Below are positions 1-12,016 of a stretch of DNA of 64,000 nucleotides, piece after piece. The translations under genes and the position numbers were made by a program. The stretch's first letter is position 1, and each line of letters opens with the position of its first letter. The notes beneath the pieces were generated by a model. That model saw nothing but the letters and a program-made list of their open reading frames with translations. It made no database searches and was not told the origin of the DNA. This stretch comes from Apostichopus japonicus (lineage: Eukaryota; Echinodermata; Holothuroidea; Aspidochirotida; Stichopodidae): the NCBI RefSeq assembly GCF_037975245.1, contig NC_092580.1:5370501-5434500 (forward strand), in the 5' to 3' direction.

Positions 1-1302
1 TTTAAGATGTAATGGCTGAATTGTATGCATTTATGATGGTATTTCTTTGCTCTACCATGTGGTGAGCAAGTTGAGCAGGAGCCAGTAGGAGTCAGCCTTG
101 CTAGAAGTTAACCTTAGACAAAACAAAAATAATAATTTGCATGCAGAGAGGAAAAATGTTCTTTTTCAATCAGTTTAGTTACTGAAATATAATGGAATAT
201 ATGCATTCGTACTGTCCAACAAAAATGTCATTTTGGGGTTCAATTTTTTTAAATTTGATTTTGAATTCATCAATCTTTTTCTTCATTAGGATCACAACAG
301 GAAAATGAGCATTTTATCCACTTGTGTAATCATTGTATGGACACTTGCCTAGTGGCCCTGGGCATGCTGGGTGAGACCTGCCCCAGCTGACAGCCCTTTC
401 AGCTGCCCTACTAAATTGGGAGGGTCATAAAGAGAGGAGAATTGTTTTCAACAAGGAAAACTAGCTAGACTTAAATGTCAATATGGTACTATCCATGATT
501 AGACTCTTGCTGGTAATTGTTAAGGAATAATTCATGTTTATAGATTTTGTGTAGTTTCATGAATGAAAGTTTCTTGGATCACCTCATGACGGCATCAGCA
601 GTGGGTTTGGAAAGTGGGGTGGCCAAATTTGAATCTTCTCACTTAACAAGTACATCAGTGGCGCACAAAGCATGATATTTTCTTTGGATCACACAAATAG
701 CTGCATAGAGCCTTGATGTCTGAATAAGGGGCAGGGGTCTGAGGGGAGGGGTGTCCATAGCTTATTTCCCAGATTTAGCCATGTGTTTGGCTCTGAAATT
801 ATGGTATCTGCATAAAGTGAATCAGAGAAACAAAACTGAAGGTTTTGGGGAAAAGAGCAATGGTCCACCCTTTCTTACCTTCCCTCCTCCCTCCCATGTT
901 ATCCAATCCACCCCCCCTCCCTATCACACCTTCTCATGTTATAGATGTTTAGTGGGACAAGATTAAAATAGAAGGCAGATACTGAGATACCAATAGATTA
1001 GCACTAAAAATTGGAAACGCAAACTAACATGGCCAAAGCTATTTGTTATAGGCCTCAGTAAACCAAGCCCAATCACTAATATTCATGAGTTGTGCACCAA
1101 AACAATAGGGATCACCAACTTCCCAACTTATTAACCAAGTATGGTATCACTCTAGTATGCATTTTGTAGAGATATTTTGTTCACAAGCTCATTGTCACAT
1201 ACACTCCCAGACACCAACTTGATTGCATAAATTTTAGTTGCCTCCAGTATGTGAAGTAATTAACAAGGAGCCAATCAATTGTTTCAAGACAATACAACTC
1301 AC

Positions 1303-1374
1303 TGATGTATGGTGTTTTCTCCTTCTTCAGCATCATAACTACTGTGTTTATATCTTCGGCATCAATCATTTTGT
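1303..1374 (-). CDS. Candidate small exon, minus strand, unidentified
   Basis: A minus-strand 72-nt stretch with a good acceptor (ttttcttttatatag) and a perfect donor (gtgagt) has a single open frame, KMIDAEDINTVVMMLKKEKT then PYI. The frame also stays open past the donor. The phase does not fit directly after the candidate exon at 3637-3701. The protein is not recognised. It is recorded because the splice sites and amphipathic composition are better than background. Confidence 0.2.
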
Positions 1375-2276
1375 CTATATAAAAGAAAAATATGTAATGA
1401 CAACCTAGACCAGTAGAAATATCATGGCTTGCTTGCACTACTGATCATTATTTCGCATGAAATGATAGTTAGTGTGAACTTTTCATTGTTTACCAACAAT
1501 TAATCACATAATTAAATTAGTAAGGGTTGAGTTTGCATATGATCAACCACCAATAGAAATGACTTCCTTGCCAAAAATGAGCTATTAGCCACAAAAGTTG
1601 TTATTAACTTTTACTAAAAAGTGCACATTGTTCAAATCTGTATTGTTGATAAAGTAATGATAATAATCATATTTACATGAGTTCAATCCAAATGGAAAAA
1701 ATAAAATGTTATAGCCTTACAGGAATTAACATTCTAGTTTAGCAAATTTAAGAAAATGGTAAAATATTCTCCAATATGATATCTCACTAGTACATGTTAA
1801 CACCTACAGTAATCAACCAAGAAAATTTGGTAAAAAAACCACAATTATTAAATGTAACAGTCATATGTTTTTGGACTAATTGGCATTAGAATGGAATGAT
1901 CCACACAACTTTATGAAATGTAACAAAACATTCACCCAATTATTGGCATGTAGAAATCTTGTATTGGTCCATAAAATTTGTTTTTACATTTTATGTTTGA
2001 GTTATAATAAAGTTTTCAAATTTTGGTAAGGTCAATTTATGTTGTACAGCAGCACATTCCATGCTTGATGAAATTTTACCTACCTTATAGTTGTGTATAT
2101 ATTGAAAACTTAATTCATAATTAATTTATGGTATGAGTACCAACAATCCAACATAACATGGCATATTGGCTCATTTAACTATATAACCCAAGATTCCATT
2201 ATAAGACATACACACACACATAATCACACAAAAACATGTGACTTCACTATGTCTGATCATACCTCTCACCTCTAAT

Positions 2277-2357
2277 CTAGGATTTTAACTTTCTTGCTGG
2301 TCTCTTCGCAAGAGTCCCTTGAATGGTGATCTTGAGCTTTGCATGGTGATTATCACA
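2277..2357 (-). CDS. Candidate terminal coding exon of an unidentified minus-strand gene
   Basis: On the minus strand, tttattttcag precedes an 81-nt open stretch in phase 0 reading CDNHHAKLKITIQGTLAKRP then ARKLKS and a TAG stop. Its phase fits the candidate exon at 3637-3701 (phase 0 end). The composition is basic. I do not recognise the protein. The splice signals and phase fit are suggestive, but the region is AT-rich and short matches can occur by chance. Confidence 0.25.
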   Translation of the reverse strand, partial: CDNHHAKLKITIQGTLAKRPARKLKS

Positions 2358-3636
2358 CTGAAAATAAACAAGGTTTGAGGTTATAATGATGCATTCATAG
2401 TTTTAAACAGCTATGGACAACTTTTCTGGGAGTCCTCCTGTTCCAAAGTTTAATCTTTCCCTACCCTTCCTCCACACCCGTACCCACCATTCTCCAATAG
2501 CCTACTTTACTCTCTTCTGCCCCCTCCCATACAATATGACAGGGAAAACTTGTAATACATGACTCGTAGACTGCTTCATTAACACTACTATGCCAAGGGT
2601 TTTAAAATGTCTTTGAATCCTAATTGTCACAAGCAGTTGACAAACTGTCCATACTTATCATGCCTTATCGATAACATATCGATAACAATCCAATATTTGC
2701 AAATATTTAAGTACAATCACAAACAACATTAGCAATGGCAATACATCCAGGCCAGCCAAGTTGGTGTGATCAACAAAAATCAAAATTATGTTTCAACTGG
2801 ATTCTCGACTCTGATATTCTTGTCCCGGCCTTCACTCTGATTCTGACATGGCTTGGACTCAGGACATGTTGACTTGGACTTGATTTTGGACAAGTGAACC
2901 TGGCTTAGAGCCCTGCTATATGCCTCACTATTGGTTGCTCAGATCATATTAATTAGGTCACATGGGAAAATACTATATTTTATGAATTTTTAAATGGTAA
3001 ATCTGAACTTCTTCAAATTGGCTGGCCTGGAGATACTGCTACTGAAGTTGTGATTTTACTTAGATATTTGTAAAACATTAGATTGCCATGATTGTAGTTG
3101 TATAAACAATGATGAACCATATATAAAAGTGCTTTTCCAATGTAACAGCATGTTGGGCAAGGAAATGACAGCTAAAAAGGAAAGAGAACAGAATTAAAAA
3201 TTACAGGACAAACATGAAATTACAACCACAAAAATTAAAAAATTACAGAAACACATTCAACATTAATCAATAAGAAAAGCCACTGTAAGCTTGGATAAAA
3301 ACAGTTCAGCAATGCAAGCAACAATTCCTGCTTTCCTGAAATGATGCAAGTGAAAGATAGTATAATTGACCCATGAACAGGAGTTCCGATTCACAGCCTG
3401 ACTGGACAAGCATAGCCAATGTTAGCTCACACATATAGTCTGTATGAAAAAATAATCAGAAATGCCTGCATGCACATAGCCACAACCAAAGATGTACAAA
3501 TCATCAAACAAGAACATGAATAAAAAAATTCAGCCTGAGAGTTGATGATGGGGATATTTTAGGTTACAAACCAAAATTACCATCAACTCATGCACCAGTG
3601 CTCAACCTCTGACCAGTGAGAACTGCTTAGGCGTAC

Positions 3637-3701
3637 CTGATATTTATATAGGCTATCATTAATAAGAGAATGCTGAACTTGGTCTGTCATTTCTCCATGA
3701 C
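3637..3701 (-). CDS. Candidate internal coding exon of an unidentified minus-strand gene
   Basis: A minus-strand 65-nt segment between aaaattcag and CAG|gtacgc reads HGEMTDQVQHSLINDSLYKY then Q in the only open frame. It ends in phase 0, compatible with the candidate terminal exon at 2277-2357. The acceptor has little pyrimidine tract. No family was recognised and no further upstream exons were found, so this is a tentative call. Confidence 0.2.
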
Positions 3702-5087
3702 CTGAATTTTCGAGACTCACAAAACACACATCATTTCTATTTATAGCAGACTTAAATCAAGTATCCATAAGACACAGTCTGCCCTTTTACAGATGTCATG
3801 AAAATCCCTTTCTAACCCCTCTACTTCACCAATTTCTGGAAGGACCACTTTCATCATGCCACAAATGAGCTTTCTGCCAAAGTCTAACTGGACATACAAT
3901 ATATGGCCAAAAGGCTAGGTAATTAAACTACTTATGAACAGGACACTCTTGTCAAAATGCAAACATTCTACAGCCTCTGATATGGCAAGGTTCATCCTTG
4001 GCTTGCACAATGACAGACTGACTACCCATATCAGAGACATTCATTCCTACAATCTGACCAAGGATAATAAACCATACTCACTTTCTCAGACTGGAACTGT
4101 TTGTAAGTTGATCCTTAACTGCTCCAGCCATCTGTGAGTCTACCTAGGTCCCCATCTATCAGTCCTGAGACAAGAGACACACCCCTTCACAGACCATACT
4201 TTGCTATAATCATGTCAATTAGTTCATTTTTCATTGCTATTTTATGTCTATTTGAAACACATCAGTTCAACAATGTTATATGCTTTGAGGATGAATTTGA
4301 AAATTATGTCAACATACATCACACTTTTTACAAAATATTTAACCAAGGCATAATAGCGCAACTGATGAATTTGATTTGGTATCCACCATGTTGTACGATA
4401 TCAATATTTAAGCAGGTAATCATTTAAACACTTTAAGATGGCAGCAAAATGAATTGATTAGCTGCAAACTCTCCTGTCCGTCAAAAAATCACTGCAATAT
4501 GCCATATATTCAAGTCACAATTCATTCTCTGAATACTTTATTTCAACATACTTCCATCTATTTCTATCTGCAGGTTTTCCTTCCAGTGTGTCATCACCTA
4601 AATTCTTTACTCTAGTCGCCATCAAAATCTGAGTAACTACTGTACAGTATAGGATTGCCCCTCTGTGAAGATACAAATAAATTAAAACATGGTTACTATC
4701 TTAGAAACTTACATGATGGGTTATTCAATACATTATGGGTCCAAAAGCGTGGCATTTTGATAAAATATCTACTTTCAAAATTTAACAAAAGTATTGTGAG
4801 TAAATATTATGACATAAAAATAGTATTTTTATTGCATGTGCTACCAAGACACCAAGCTCACTACAGTATCTCCAAGTTAATAAAAGTCTTCAGTCTCAAA
4901 ACCTGGTTTGATTATACATATTAGCTTCACCTTTTTATAACATTTCATACTATTAGTATTATCTCAACACAAATTTGTTACAGTACTTGGCTATCAAAGA
5001 TTTCAATAACTGTCAGGGTTGAAACTGAAATTTCTTTACTTTTCCAGGATTTTCCACTGGACAAATCAAACTTATCCACTGCCGAAT

Positions 5088-5323
5088 AAAGTTACTGACT
5101 GACTGGAGAAACATCACACAACACAAAACATGGTCTAGCCACTTACAACATCTTCAGATCTAGCTGGAATAGAGTTACTGATTGACTGGAGTCACATCAC
5201 ACAATATGAAACATGGTCTAGCCACTTAAAGTACTGCATCTTTAGATCTAACAGGTGAGACCTTGTGAACTATGAAGGGTTATTTCTAACAGGAGACCTT
5301 TTGAACCGTGAAGGGTTATATCT
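5088..5323. repeat. Two-tier tandem duplication
   Basis: An ~83-bp unit (rGTTACTGAyTGACTGGAG ... ACATGGTCTAGCCACTTA ... AGATCTA) occurs at 5088-5170 and again, diverged, at 5171-5254. It is followed by a ~37-bp unit (AACAGG-AGACCTTkTGAACyrTGAAGGGTTATwTCT) twice at 5250-5287 and 5288-5323. No coding potential was seen. Confidence 0.8.
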
Positions 5324-6240
5324 GAAAGTAACTTGCAATAAAAGTACTTTTGATTAAGGGCAGAAGTACAGGATGCTACTACAATTCCATGCTGATTGAG
5401 CAGAAAAGGAGAGAGCTAGATGCTGTCATTCAAATTGGAAGAAGAATGTGAGTTCCTTAATAAAAAAAGGCAGTAATTTTACTTGTCAAAATATTAGAAC
5501 TTCTATTAGATTGTGTGAATATGATACTTTACACAAACATTTGCTACTTACATTTGTCCTCACTAGAACTTAAGCTGCAATCTTTGGCCTTTGTCCTTCA
5601 CCTGGTGTTGCCTGGCTACATGGTGTGCAAGGTAGAGGACATGCTTCCCACAACTAACACACTGTATTGCACATCTATTCTCCATATTTGCCTATAGGAG
5701 AATATACGAGAATAAAAAAAATTGCTGTATCTAAAGATTATATGAGATTCTGTATGGAAGGATCGATAAACATTTTGCCTGTGAGTCAAGAAAAGTATCT
5801 CAATGGGACATAATTAAAGTAATCGTGTGTTGCAGCCATGAAGCCTTGAGAAAAGTGAGGCAAAGAGCCAGATCATTTATAAGTCGTCATACATACATTG
5901 TCCATTCGACTTTGAAACGGAATTTGATTTTACCCATTTTTCCGAAGAGTAGGTGTACTTTTCACAAGAGAGACATGTTATGGTGACCAGATCAGAGTAG
6001 TTATTACTATACTCCTGACTTATAAGAACCAACTTTGAAACATTTTCTCACCTCTTATGAACAAGTGGAGTGCTTTATGCAGCTTTTAATGTCTGGAAAG
6101 TGTCATTTCCGGTATCAGAGAAGAATATGGCAAACATTTTCTTGCTGTTATTATTTTAGTGCTCTACTCAGATAGTGTCATAGTTGTCCCAGGAAAATAC
6201 AGTGAAGAAGCAACCCTCCCTCCACCTTCCACCCCACTCA

Positions 6241-6955
6241 ACAATAATAATAATAATTTATTCCTATATAGCGCTTTACATCAAAAGAATGATCTCAAAG
6301 CAGCTTCACAGAAACGCATAAAAAATACAACTTAAATAGTATCACAGCTTAAAAATAATACAATCTAAAAATATTGCATCCTTAGAATTACAGAAATAAA
6401 TAACTTAACAATAATTATTAAAAAACAATAAAATTCAGAAATTAAAGACAAAAGCAATAAAATATGACAGCATACAATAAAACTAAAATACTAAACTATT
6501 ACAGCCGAAGAAATAGCAACAATAAGACTATCAAAACCAAAATAGAAAATAAATTTCAATATAAAACAATCAAAACATGGCAAGATGGTAACACAATCAA
6601 TATGACTGGAGGTTTAAAAAGAATAATACTTTCGAAAAAGGTGAGTTTTAAGGTGTGCCTTAAAAACATTTAATGATGGAGCTGCCCGGATGTCATTGGG
6701 GAGTGCATTCAATAGATCAGGTGCAAAATAGGCAAAGGATCGTGCGCTAAAGCTTTTTTGGGCGAATCTGCCAGGCTCTAGTCGTATCTCCATAGAATGT
6801 CTGTCCTCTGTCGTGTGCGATTTGCAATCTGCATGGGCTCTGGAAGAGCCTGGCGACTGATCAGAAAGCCAAGATAGTGAGGGGCAGTGACATTTATAAT
6901 ATTGTAAGTTCCACACACCTACTTTTGTGTAATATTTCCATATTAGTCTGTGCAT
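6241..6955 (-). mobile_element. 5'-truncated CR1/L2-like non-LTR retrotransposon (LINE) 3' end
   Basis: The minus-strand frame 6955-6614 encodes the C-terminus of a LINE reverse transcriptase polyprotein. The stretch RSFAYFAPDLLNALPNDIRA then PSLNVFKAHLKTHLFRKYY is the typical end of CR1/L2/Rex-type ORF2 (pattern FsvaAPrLWNsLP--IR---SL--FKs-LKTHLF). About 370 bp of 3' UTR follow, ending in a (ATT)n tail at 6241-6256 next to GTAAAGCGCTATATA. The upstream RT is missing, as expected for a 5'-truncated insertion. The 3' tail is shared with the SINE at 23359-23678. Confidence 0.88.
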
Positions 6956-7240
6956 GCAGTTTTCAGTTAAATGTTAATGTTGCAAAGTGGGTAGTAGATT
7001 ATGCAGGATAACAGATCCCACCTTATGAAGTGAGAGTGCAAACAGTTTGATGCATATCTACATTCAGTCACATATTGTCATCAATAGATGAGATGTTATC
7101 ACGAGTAGTGGCTTGAGTGTGTTGTATTGCCTACAAAGCTTTGTCCAAACATGGTAAGTGAATATCATTAGGCCTTTAAATCAAAGTTGAGTAAATTTAT
7201 GCAAATTGCCTGTAATTAAAGTTACTATCCAGAACATACC

Positions 7241-8264
7241 GGTTTCCAGTCAAAACGTCCCTTTACCAAAACATCCCCACAGTCAAAACGTCCCCGTGAG
7301 TCAAAACGCCCCGCTTTTATAATCAGTTGGAATGCAAGTGTGAATGATTTTAGTTCATGCAAGTGTGGATGATTTCCCCGTCTATCACATTCATTCACAG
7401 TTGTGAATATATATTAATTTCAAGTTATTATTTGGCTAAGTTATCGGCATGCAAGTTGGATTACAGGAGCTAAATAAATCATGAAGGACTATATTATTTA
7501 ATTATATTTGGTATGAAAAAGGTATACGCTACATGTTTTTCAGTGAATTAAGGAAGTTCTACAACAAGAATGTAAAAATCCTTGCAAAATGACTAATTTA
7601 CGTCAATTTTACTTTTGATTTCGGAAATTTTGGTCAACAATTACATAACATTGAGATGATATTCATATTCCAGATGATATAAACTTTTGAAATATAATCG
7701 TGAAATGTGTTGTAGCTTTCATGGTCATGTACTTCTTTTCTTGAGCGCATATGTGGGAAATGTCCCTGGGAATGGGGGAGGGGATTGAAAAGTTGCTTCA
7801 TCAACATTTTTTAACATTGCAAAGAGCCCATGTGCTACTACGAAAATATATCACTTTCATCCAGCCCTTTGTACGTCAAAAAAAAAAATTGTTTATTCCC
7901 TTCCCTCAATATGGTATATATTCATTCAGAAACCAACTTGTGTTTAAAGAAATCCTATTACCCTACAGCCCTCTTGCATTCCCTTTTCTATTTATATTAT
8001 CTGACCTCAGAAAATTATACTCAAAAATGTTCCGCCCTAATAACCGGCACTTCCCACTCCTAAAAACTGTGCTTTCAACCTAAACTATACTTATCCTTAC
8101 TCTTTGATTTGAACTAAAATCATCCACACTTGCATTCCAACTGATTATAAAAGCGGGGACGTTTTGACTCAAGGGGACGCTTTGACTGCAGGGACGTTTT
8201 GACCAAATGCGGGGACGTTTTGGTAAAGGGACGTTTTGGTAAAGGGACGTTTTGACTGGTAAGC
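7241..8264. mobile_element. Foldback-type DNA transposon, non-autonomous, with GTCAAAACGTCCC keyword array
   Basis: A 1024-bp element flanked by an 8-bp direct repeat AACATACC (7233-7240 and 8265-8272), a good target-site duplication. The inverted repeats are long (7241-7356 and 8111-8264), begin GsTTwCCAGTCAAAACGTCC, and contain subrepeats of (CAGTCAAAACGTCCCC / TTTACCAAAACGTCCC). The right arm has extra units. Inner parts of the arms share a unique stretch ending GCTTTTATAATCAGTTGGAA. The interior has no convincing gene; the 110-aa frame 7751-8083 looks spurious. The architecture resembles the sea-urchin TU and Drosophila FB foldback elements. Confidence 0.9.
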
Positions 8265-8349
8265 AACATACCTGGCTATAGGCTTTGGCCTAGCCTACCT
8301 CAAGACTCAGATTACTGGCTAGGACTTTAGCCTGCTTAGGGCCTATATA

Positions 8350-9540
8350 GTAAGAAGGGGTAAAAAAAAAAGTTTCCTTAAAGTTTAACATAAAACTTGT
8401 TAGGTAGATGCTTAGGTAGATATTTTAGCATTGTCAGTTGACAAATGGGAATACCTTTCTAAATAGCCATAATAAAAATTTCAATCACAATGAGTAAAGG
8501 AGAAATTCCAGAAAAGGGGTGGTTTTTTTTTACCCCGGCTGTTAGTCATTTTTGGGGTAAAAAAAACCCTGCTGGGGTAAAAAAAGTCCACACTGTTAAA
8601 ACAACATACTACCAAAGAAAATGTGCAAAACCACCAGAAATATTTTCAGCACACTTTAGAAAAGCTTTATTTGGGCATTTTCAATCAAGTTCCGCATGAA
8701 TTAACCAATTGCCAAACGATAAACTCCGGGAAACACACCCCACCTTCCAAGACTAAGCAAGATTCTATCAAGACTGTTTAATACCCCCTAAAACATTATT
8801 GACCATGTTTAAAGAGTTTTATTCTATATATTAGTATCACATCCAGCTGTGGGGTTGGGACTTAGGGTAGAGATTAATTTAGGACTCTAAAAATAACAAG
8901 ATAACCATATATACAGCAGACATGTATTGTGTTAGGCTATAACACTAGGCTAACATAGCAATAACTTAGGTTAAGAATAGGGAACAGTTAGTTATAAAAA
9001 TGTAAATTATTATATTGGTAGAAATTAGAGGAGCATAGATGTACTCCCTGTGTCAATCATATAGCAATGTGATCTATGTGATAAATATAAACCATTTTGG
9101 GAGGAAATTAGGACTGGTCTTTTTTTACCCCAAACGGACACTAAACCCTGGGGTAAAAAAAAAACACGTCATTCGAGAAAAATGTCAGATCGTGCGGGTT
9201 ATTACATTACTGATTCATGTAGGTACACCTCTTGTTATCATAACCAAGAAACAAAAACCTCTATATCAGTTTTAATTTTTTTGTGGGATAAAGTTAAAAG
9301 ACAGTGTTCAGAACTTAAATATTTGCTATTTTTAGAGTATGGGAAAAATCTGCGCTAAAAGTATCGGTACGCCGATGGAAAAGAATAGTAACAATCAATA
9401 AAGTATGTCCGAATTGACTTGGGCACCATGGTTTTCACATACACCATACAAAAATGTGTTTCTATCTCTCACGACTTGTAGTGTGGGTGGGTTTTTTTTT
9501 TACCCCAACTACCCTGTGGTTTTTTTTTACCCCGTCTTAC
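8350..9540. mobile_element. DNA transposon-like element with GGGGTAAAAAA keyword array
   Basis: The ends match as inverted repeats: GTAAGAaGGGGTAAAAAAAA at 8350 and its complement ending ...CCCCGTCTTAC at 9540, each bordered by TATA, a possible 4-bp or TA-type duplication. Eight copies of GGGGTAAAAAA occur: + at 8357, 8554, 8574 and 9150; complement at 8523, 9120, 9492 and 9520. They cluster in the outer ~240 and ~420 bp. The interior holds no recognisable coding sequence. It begins only 85 bp right of the preceding element. Confidence 0.75.
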
Positions 9541-9701
9541 TATACCCTTTTGCCGCACTAACTTGTACATTGTTGGGAATATGTTGCAAATGGAGAATGT
9601 GTTTGAACATTTGTACAATTCTAGTAGATATATTAATAGACTGAAATATTGTAGGCTTCGTTATGACCTAGGCGAACCTACATTAGAATCTTACTCTTCA
9701 G

Positions 9702-10245
9702 ACTGGAAAGAACGGTGACCATACGCCAAAGAAATACACCAAGGTGGATGTGGTTTTGTTCTGTATTTGTACGCCACACTCTCTAAGCGGAGCACCACCA
9801 TCGGTTGGCGCGGAGCGTACACAAAAAGTTTTGGTCAATAATGCCTCCCATATTGCAGGAAATGGCACTTCCCGGACCATATAACTTACATCTGTAATTG
9901 TATATTTGGAGGTTTCCTGTAATGGAAATTTGGGTGAAATCATCATGCGTAATGGGGATAGTAATATATTAGTACCACCCTGGAACACATCACATGACCC
10001 TCCATGCATGGTATGCACGTATTTACTGTGTGAAAGTTTCTCCAGATTTATTAAACTTGATGGTATGAACCATGCTGTGTCACTTGCACTGTTGCGGCTG
10101 AATTTTCCTCCACGCTTACGCGATACGCCACGCCAACTGTCGTACTTTTCCCTGGGGCAGTAATGTACGCCGTACGCCAAATTTATTGGCGTACATTTCC
10201 ATACGCCAAAGATCTTTGTGTGAAAGGTCGTACTTTCCAGTATGG
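9702..10245. mobile_element. DNA transposon-like element with TACGCCAAA keyword array
   Basis: The ends carry matching inverted sequence (ACTGGAAAGaACG at the left, complement of ACTGGAAAGtACG at the right), with CTCTTCAG directly repeated at 9694-9701 and 10246-10253, a probable 8-bp target duplication. The word (G)TACGCC(A/AA) recurs at 9722, 9770, 10124, 10165, 10172 and 10202, with its complement at 10186-10194. The copies at 10172 and 10186 form a 9-bp-stem hairpin. About 95 bp inside (9779-9880) is similar to the hAT MITE at 29.16 kb (TCTAAGCGGAGC...). The 160-aa minus frame across it is not recognisable. Confidence 0.7.
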
Positions 10246-10253
10246 CTCTTCAG

Positions 10254-10798
10254 TAGACCAAGGGCAAGGTAGGCTATGTAAATGTCATCTTCAGTTATTC
10301 TGGCATGTTGATCTATCGTTAGGGATAAAGTTTTAAGTAAAATGAGGTGGTGATAATTGCTGTCATTAGGCTTAAGTCAATTCGCATCCAAAAGGACAGC
10401 CGTATAGCTGGTCTAGGCCTAGAAGCCTACAGTAGGCTAACTAGCCTTCATCCAACTTTCCAAGGTCCAGTGAATACATACAGCACTACTCACTAGATCA
10501 TTAGATGGGCAGACCACACTAAAGTATAGTAATTATATTCCTATGTAAATGCTTCTGCTATCGCTTCTTAATAATTACCTGTGAAGCTGCAGTCCACTGC
10601 CACATTTCTGGCGAAATTCAGCACACGATATCACCATTTTGAGTGATTTATGTAAACTTTATCACTTTACTTATGTCAAAGGCAAAGTGTTTGTACTTCG
10701 CGCTGGTACTTTCTTGCCGTATAAAGCAAGGCTGAGGTTAGTTCCGACAAACGGAAGTACGTCACAGGTCAACTTCCCTGTTGTCGAAACACCTTGGA
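10254..10798. other. Unassigned stretch between repeats
   Basis: No gene, RNA or repeat was recognised here. The short frame 10639-10851 is not similar to any family I know and overlaps the duplicated segment that starts near 10799. Confidence 0.5.
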
Positions 10799-11030
10799 TC
10801 TACGAAGTCTTAAACGACATCATTATAAACAACATTTTACATCGTCGATAAGCACTTTGTTGTCTTTCTTAAGTCATTTCTTAATACTTTTCTAGGATAT
10901 AAGTGAACTACGGAAAGAACCAATGGCCGTCGTGAACTCAACTCTCCTCCTACAGCGACCAATTCGCTCAATTTGTTTAAGAGAGCTTTTCAATTTGTTT
11001 AAGAGAGCTTTATGTTGCTAAATGTATTGG
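10799..11030. repeat. 230-bp direct repeat, copy 1
   Basis: From ATCTACGaaGTCTT to TATGTTGCTAaATGTATTGG this segment matches 12017-12250 with only scattered substitutions (roughly 90% or better by eye), at an offset of 1220 bp. It contains a small internal duplication of TTTAAGAGAGCTTT. The repeated unit has no convincing ORF. Confidence 0.9.
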
Positions 11031-11032
11031 CA

Positions 11033-11646
11033 TAGGCGTACGAGGCCGGGGGGGGGGGACAGGGGGAAAGACTTCCCCCACCCCAAATTTCCAGAGGACA
11101 AGAAATTCGGGCAAAAGTCCTGAAAAATTCGGGCAGCCTAAGAGGAAAAAAATAGTAATAAATATATATAAATATGCAGTGACTTGCCCGAATCTTTTTC
11201 AAATGTTTGCCCGACAATTCCGCGGAGAACGTTTTGTGTTATCTGTTTTCAATACACCCCTGCCCCTAACCCCCGACCCCTCCCTATGAATTAGAATGGC
11301 TTCAGTGATCCTATGGCAGTACTTCACCCTTTATAAACACGTTGATTCGTTTCTGGTCCTTCTATAAAGGTTCAGGCCCCTACCTTAATTAGTCGCTGGA
11401 AATTTTTGATTCGCCCCCACCCCAACCACCCCGAACCCTCCCTATTAATAATAACGGCTTAAGTGATCCTAGGGCATCACTTCCTCCTTTATAAAATCGT
11501 TGATTCGTCTCTGGTCCTTCTTTAAGGTTCAGGTCAGGCTACCTCAAGTAGTAATGGAAATTGCGAATACGTCCATACCCCCCTCAACCCCCCCCCCCCA
11601 AACCCCCATGCGTTGTCCCGAATAACGCAGTAATGCGTTATTCGGG
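11033..11646. repeat. GC-rich block: G-run, GCCCGAAT words, ~155-bp tandem repeat and perfect hairpin
   Basis: It starts with CATAGGCGTACGAGGCCGGG, a G-run opening like many hAT-derived MITE ends. Next come four copies of GCCCGAAT/GCCCGAC or their complement (11097-11217). Two diverged tandem units of about 155 bp follow (11263-11416 and 11417-11581; shared words include GTTGATTCGTyTCTGGTCCT). At 11617-11646 there is a perfect 13-bp-stem hairpin (CCCGAATAACGCA, loop GTAA). Confidence 0.75.
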
Positions 11647-12016
11647 GGAATAGTGAAATAGACAATTTAATATAAATTGTCTTAATATACGTACACAAGT
11701 TGGGTGAACGTTATTTAACGGCATCCGTAGTGACATCGTTTTTAGAGCCAAATTTCCTTTTTTATCATGTCTTTAATCTGGTATCCAAAGTTATCTTTTA
11801 GAATGGTAATAATAAGGATAACAATTAAAGACTTCTGAGTGGTATTTCTGTATCCTGTGGTATCATCTCGCTGAGATTTTAATGGATGTATTTCCCGTAC
11901 GTTTTCACGGTAGGCCCCTTCGTTCAAGGTCAATGGACGACTATAACATTAGGTCCAAAATATTCCGATTCTGGTCCCCGTTTCCCACACTTACCGCGAC
12001 AATTCCGCGCTATGTA

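Larger units (their letters stand above)
1..6240. other. AT-rich intergenic stretch left of the repeat belt
   Basis: No recognisable gene apart from the weak minus-strand exon candidates at 1.30-1.37, 2.28-2.36 and 3.64-3.70 kb. Short ORFs here (for example 3934-4137, 4134-4427 and 4655-4924) have AT-driven composition and no family resemblance. A tandem duplication lies at 5088-5323. Confidence 0.6.

Noticed and set aside
7751-8083. 110-aa + frame inside the foldback element
   Set aside because: Low-information, AT/poly-T driven composition with no recognisable motif.
9698-10180. 160-aa minus-strand open frame
   Set aside because: It coincides with the TACGCCAAA element, starts and ends in its inverted ends, and shows no family resemblance. 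It looks like a chance frame in repeat DNA.
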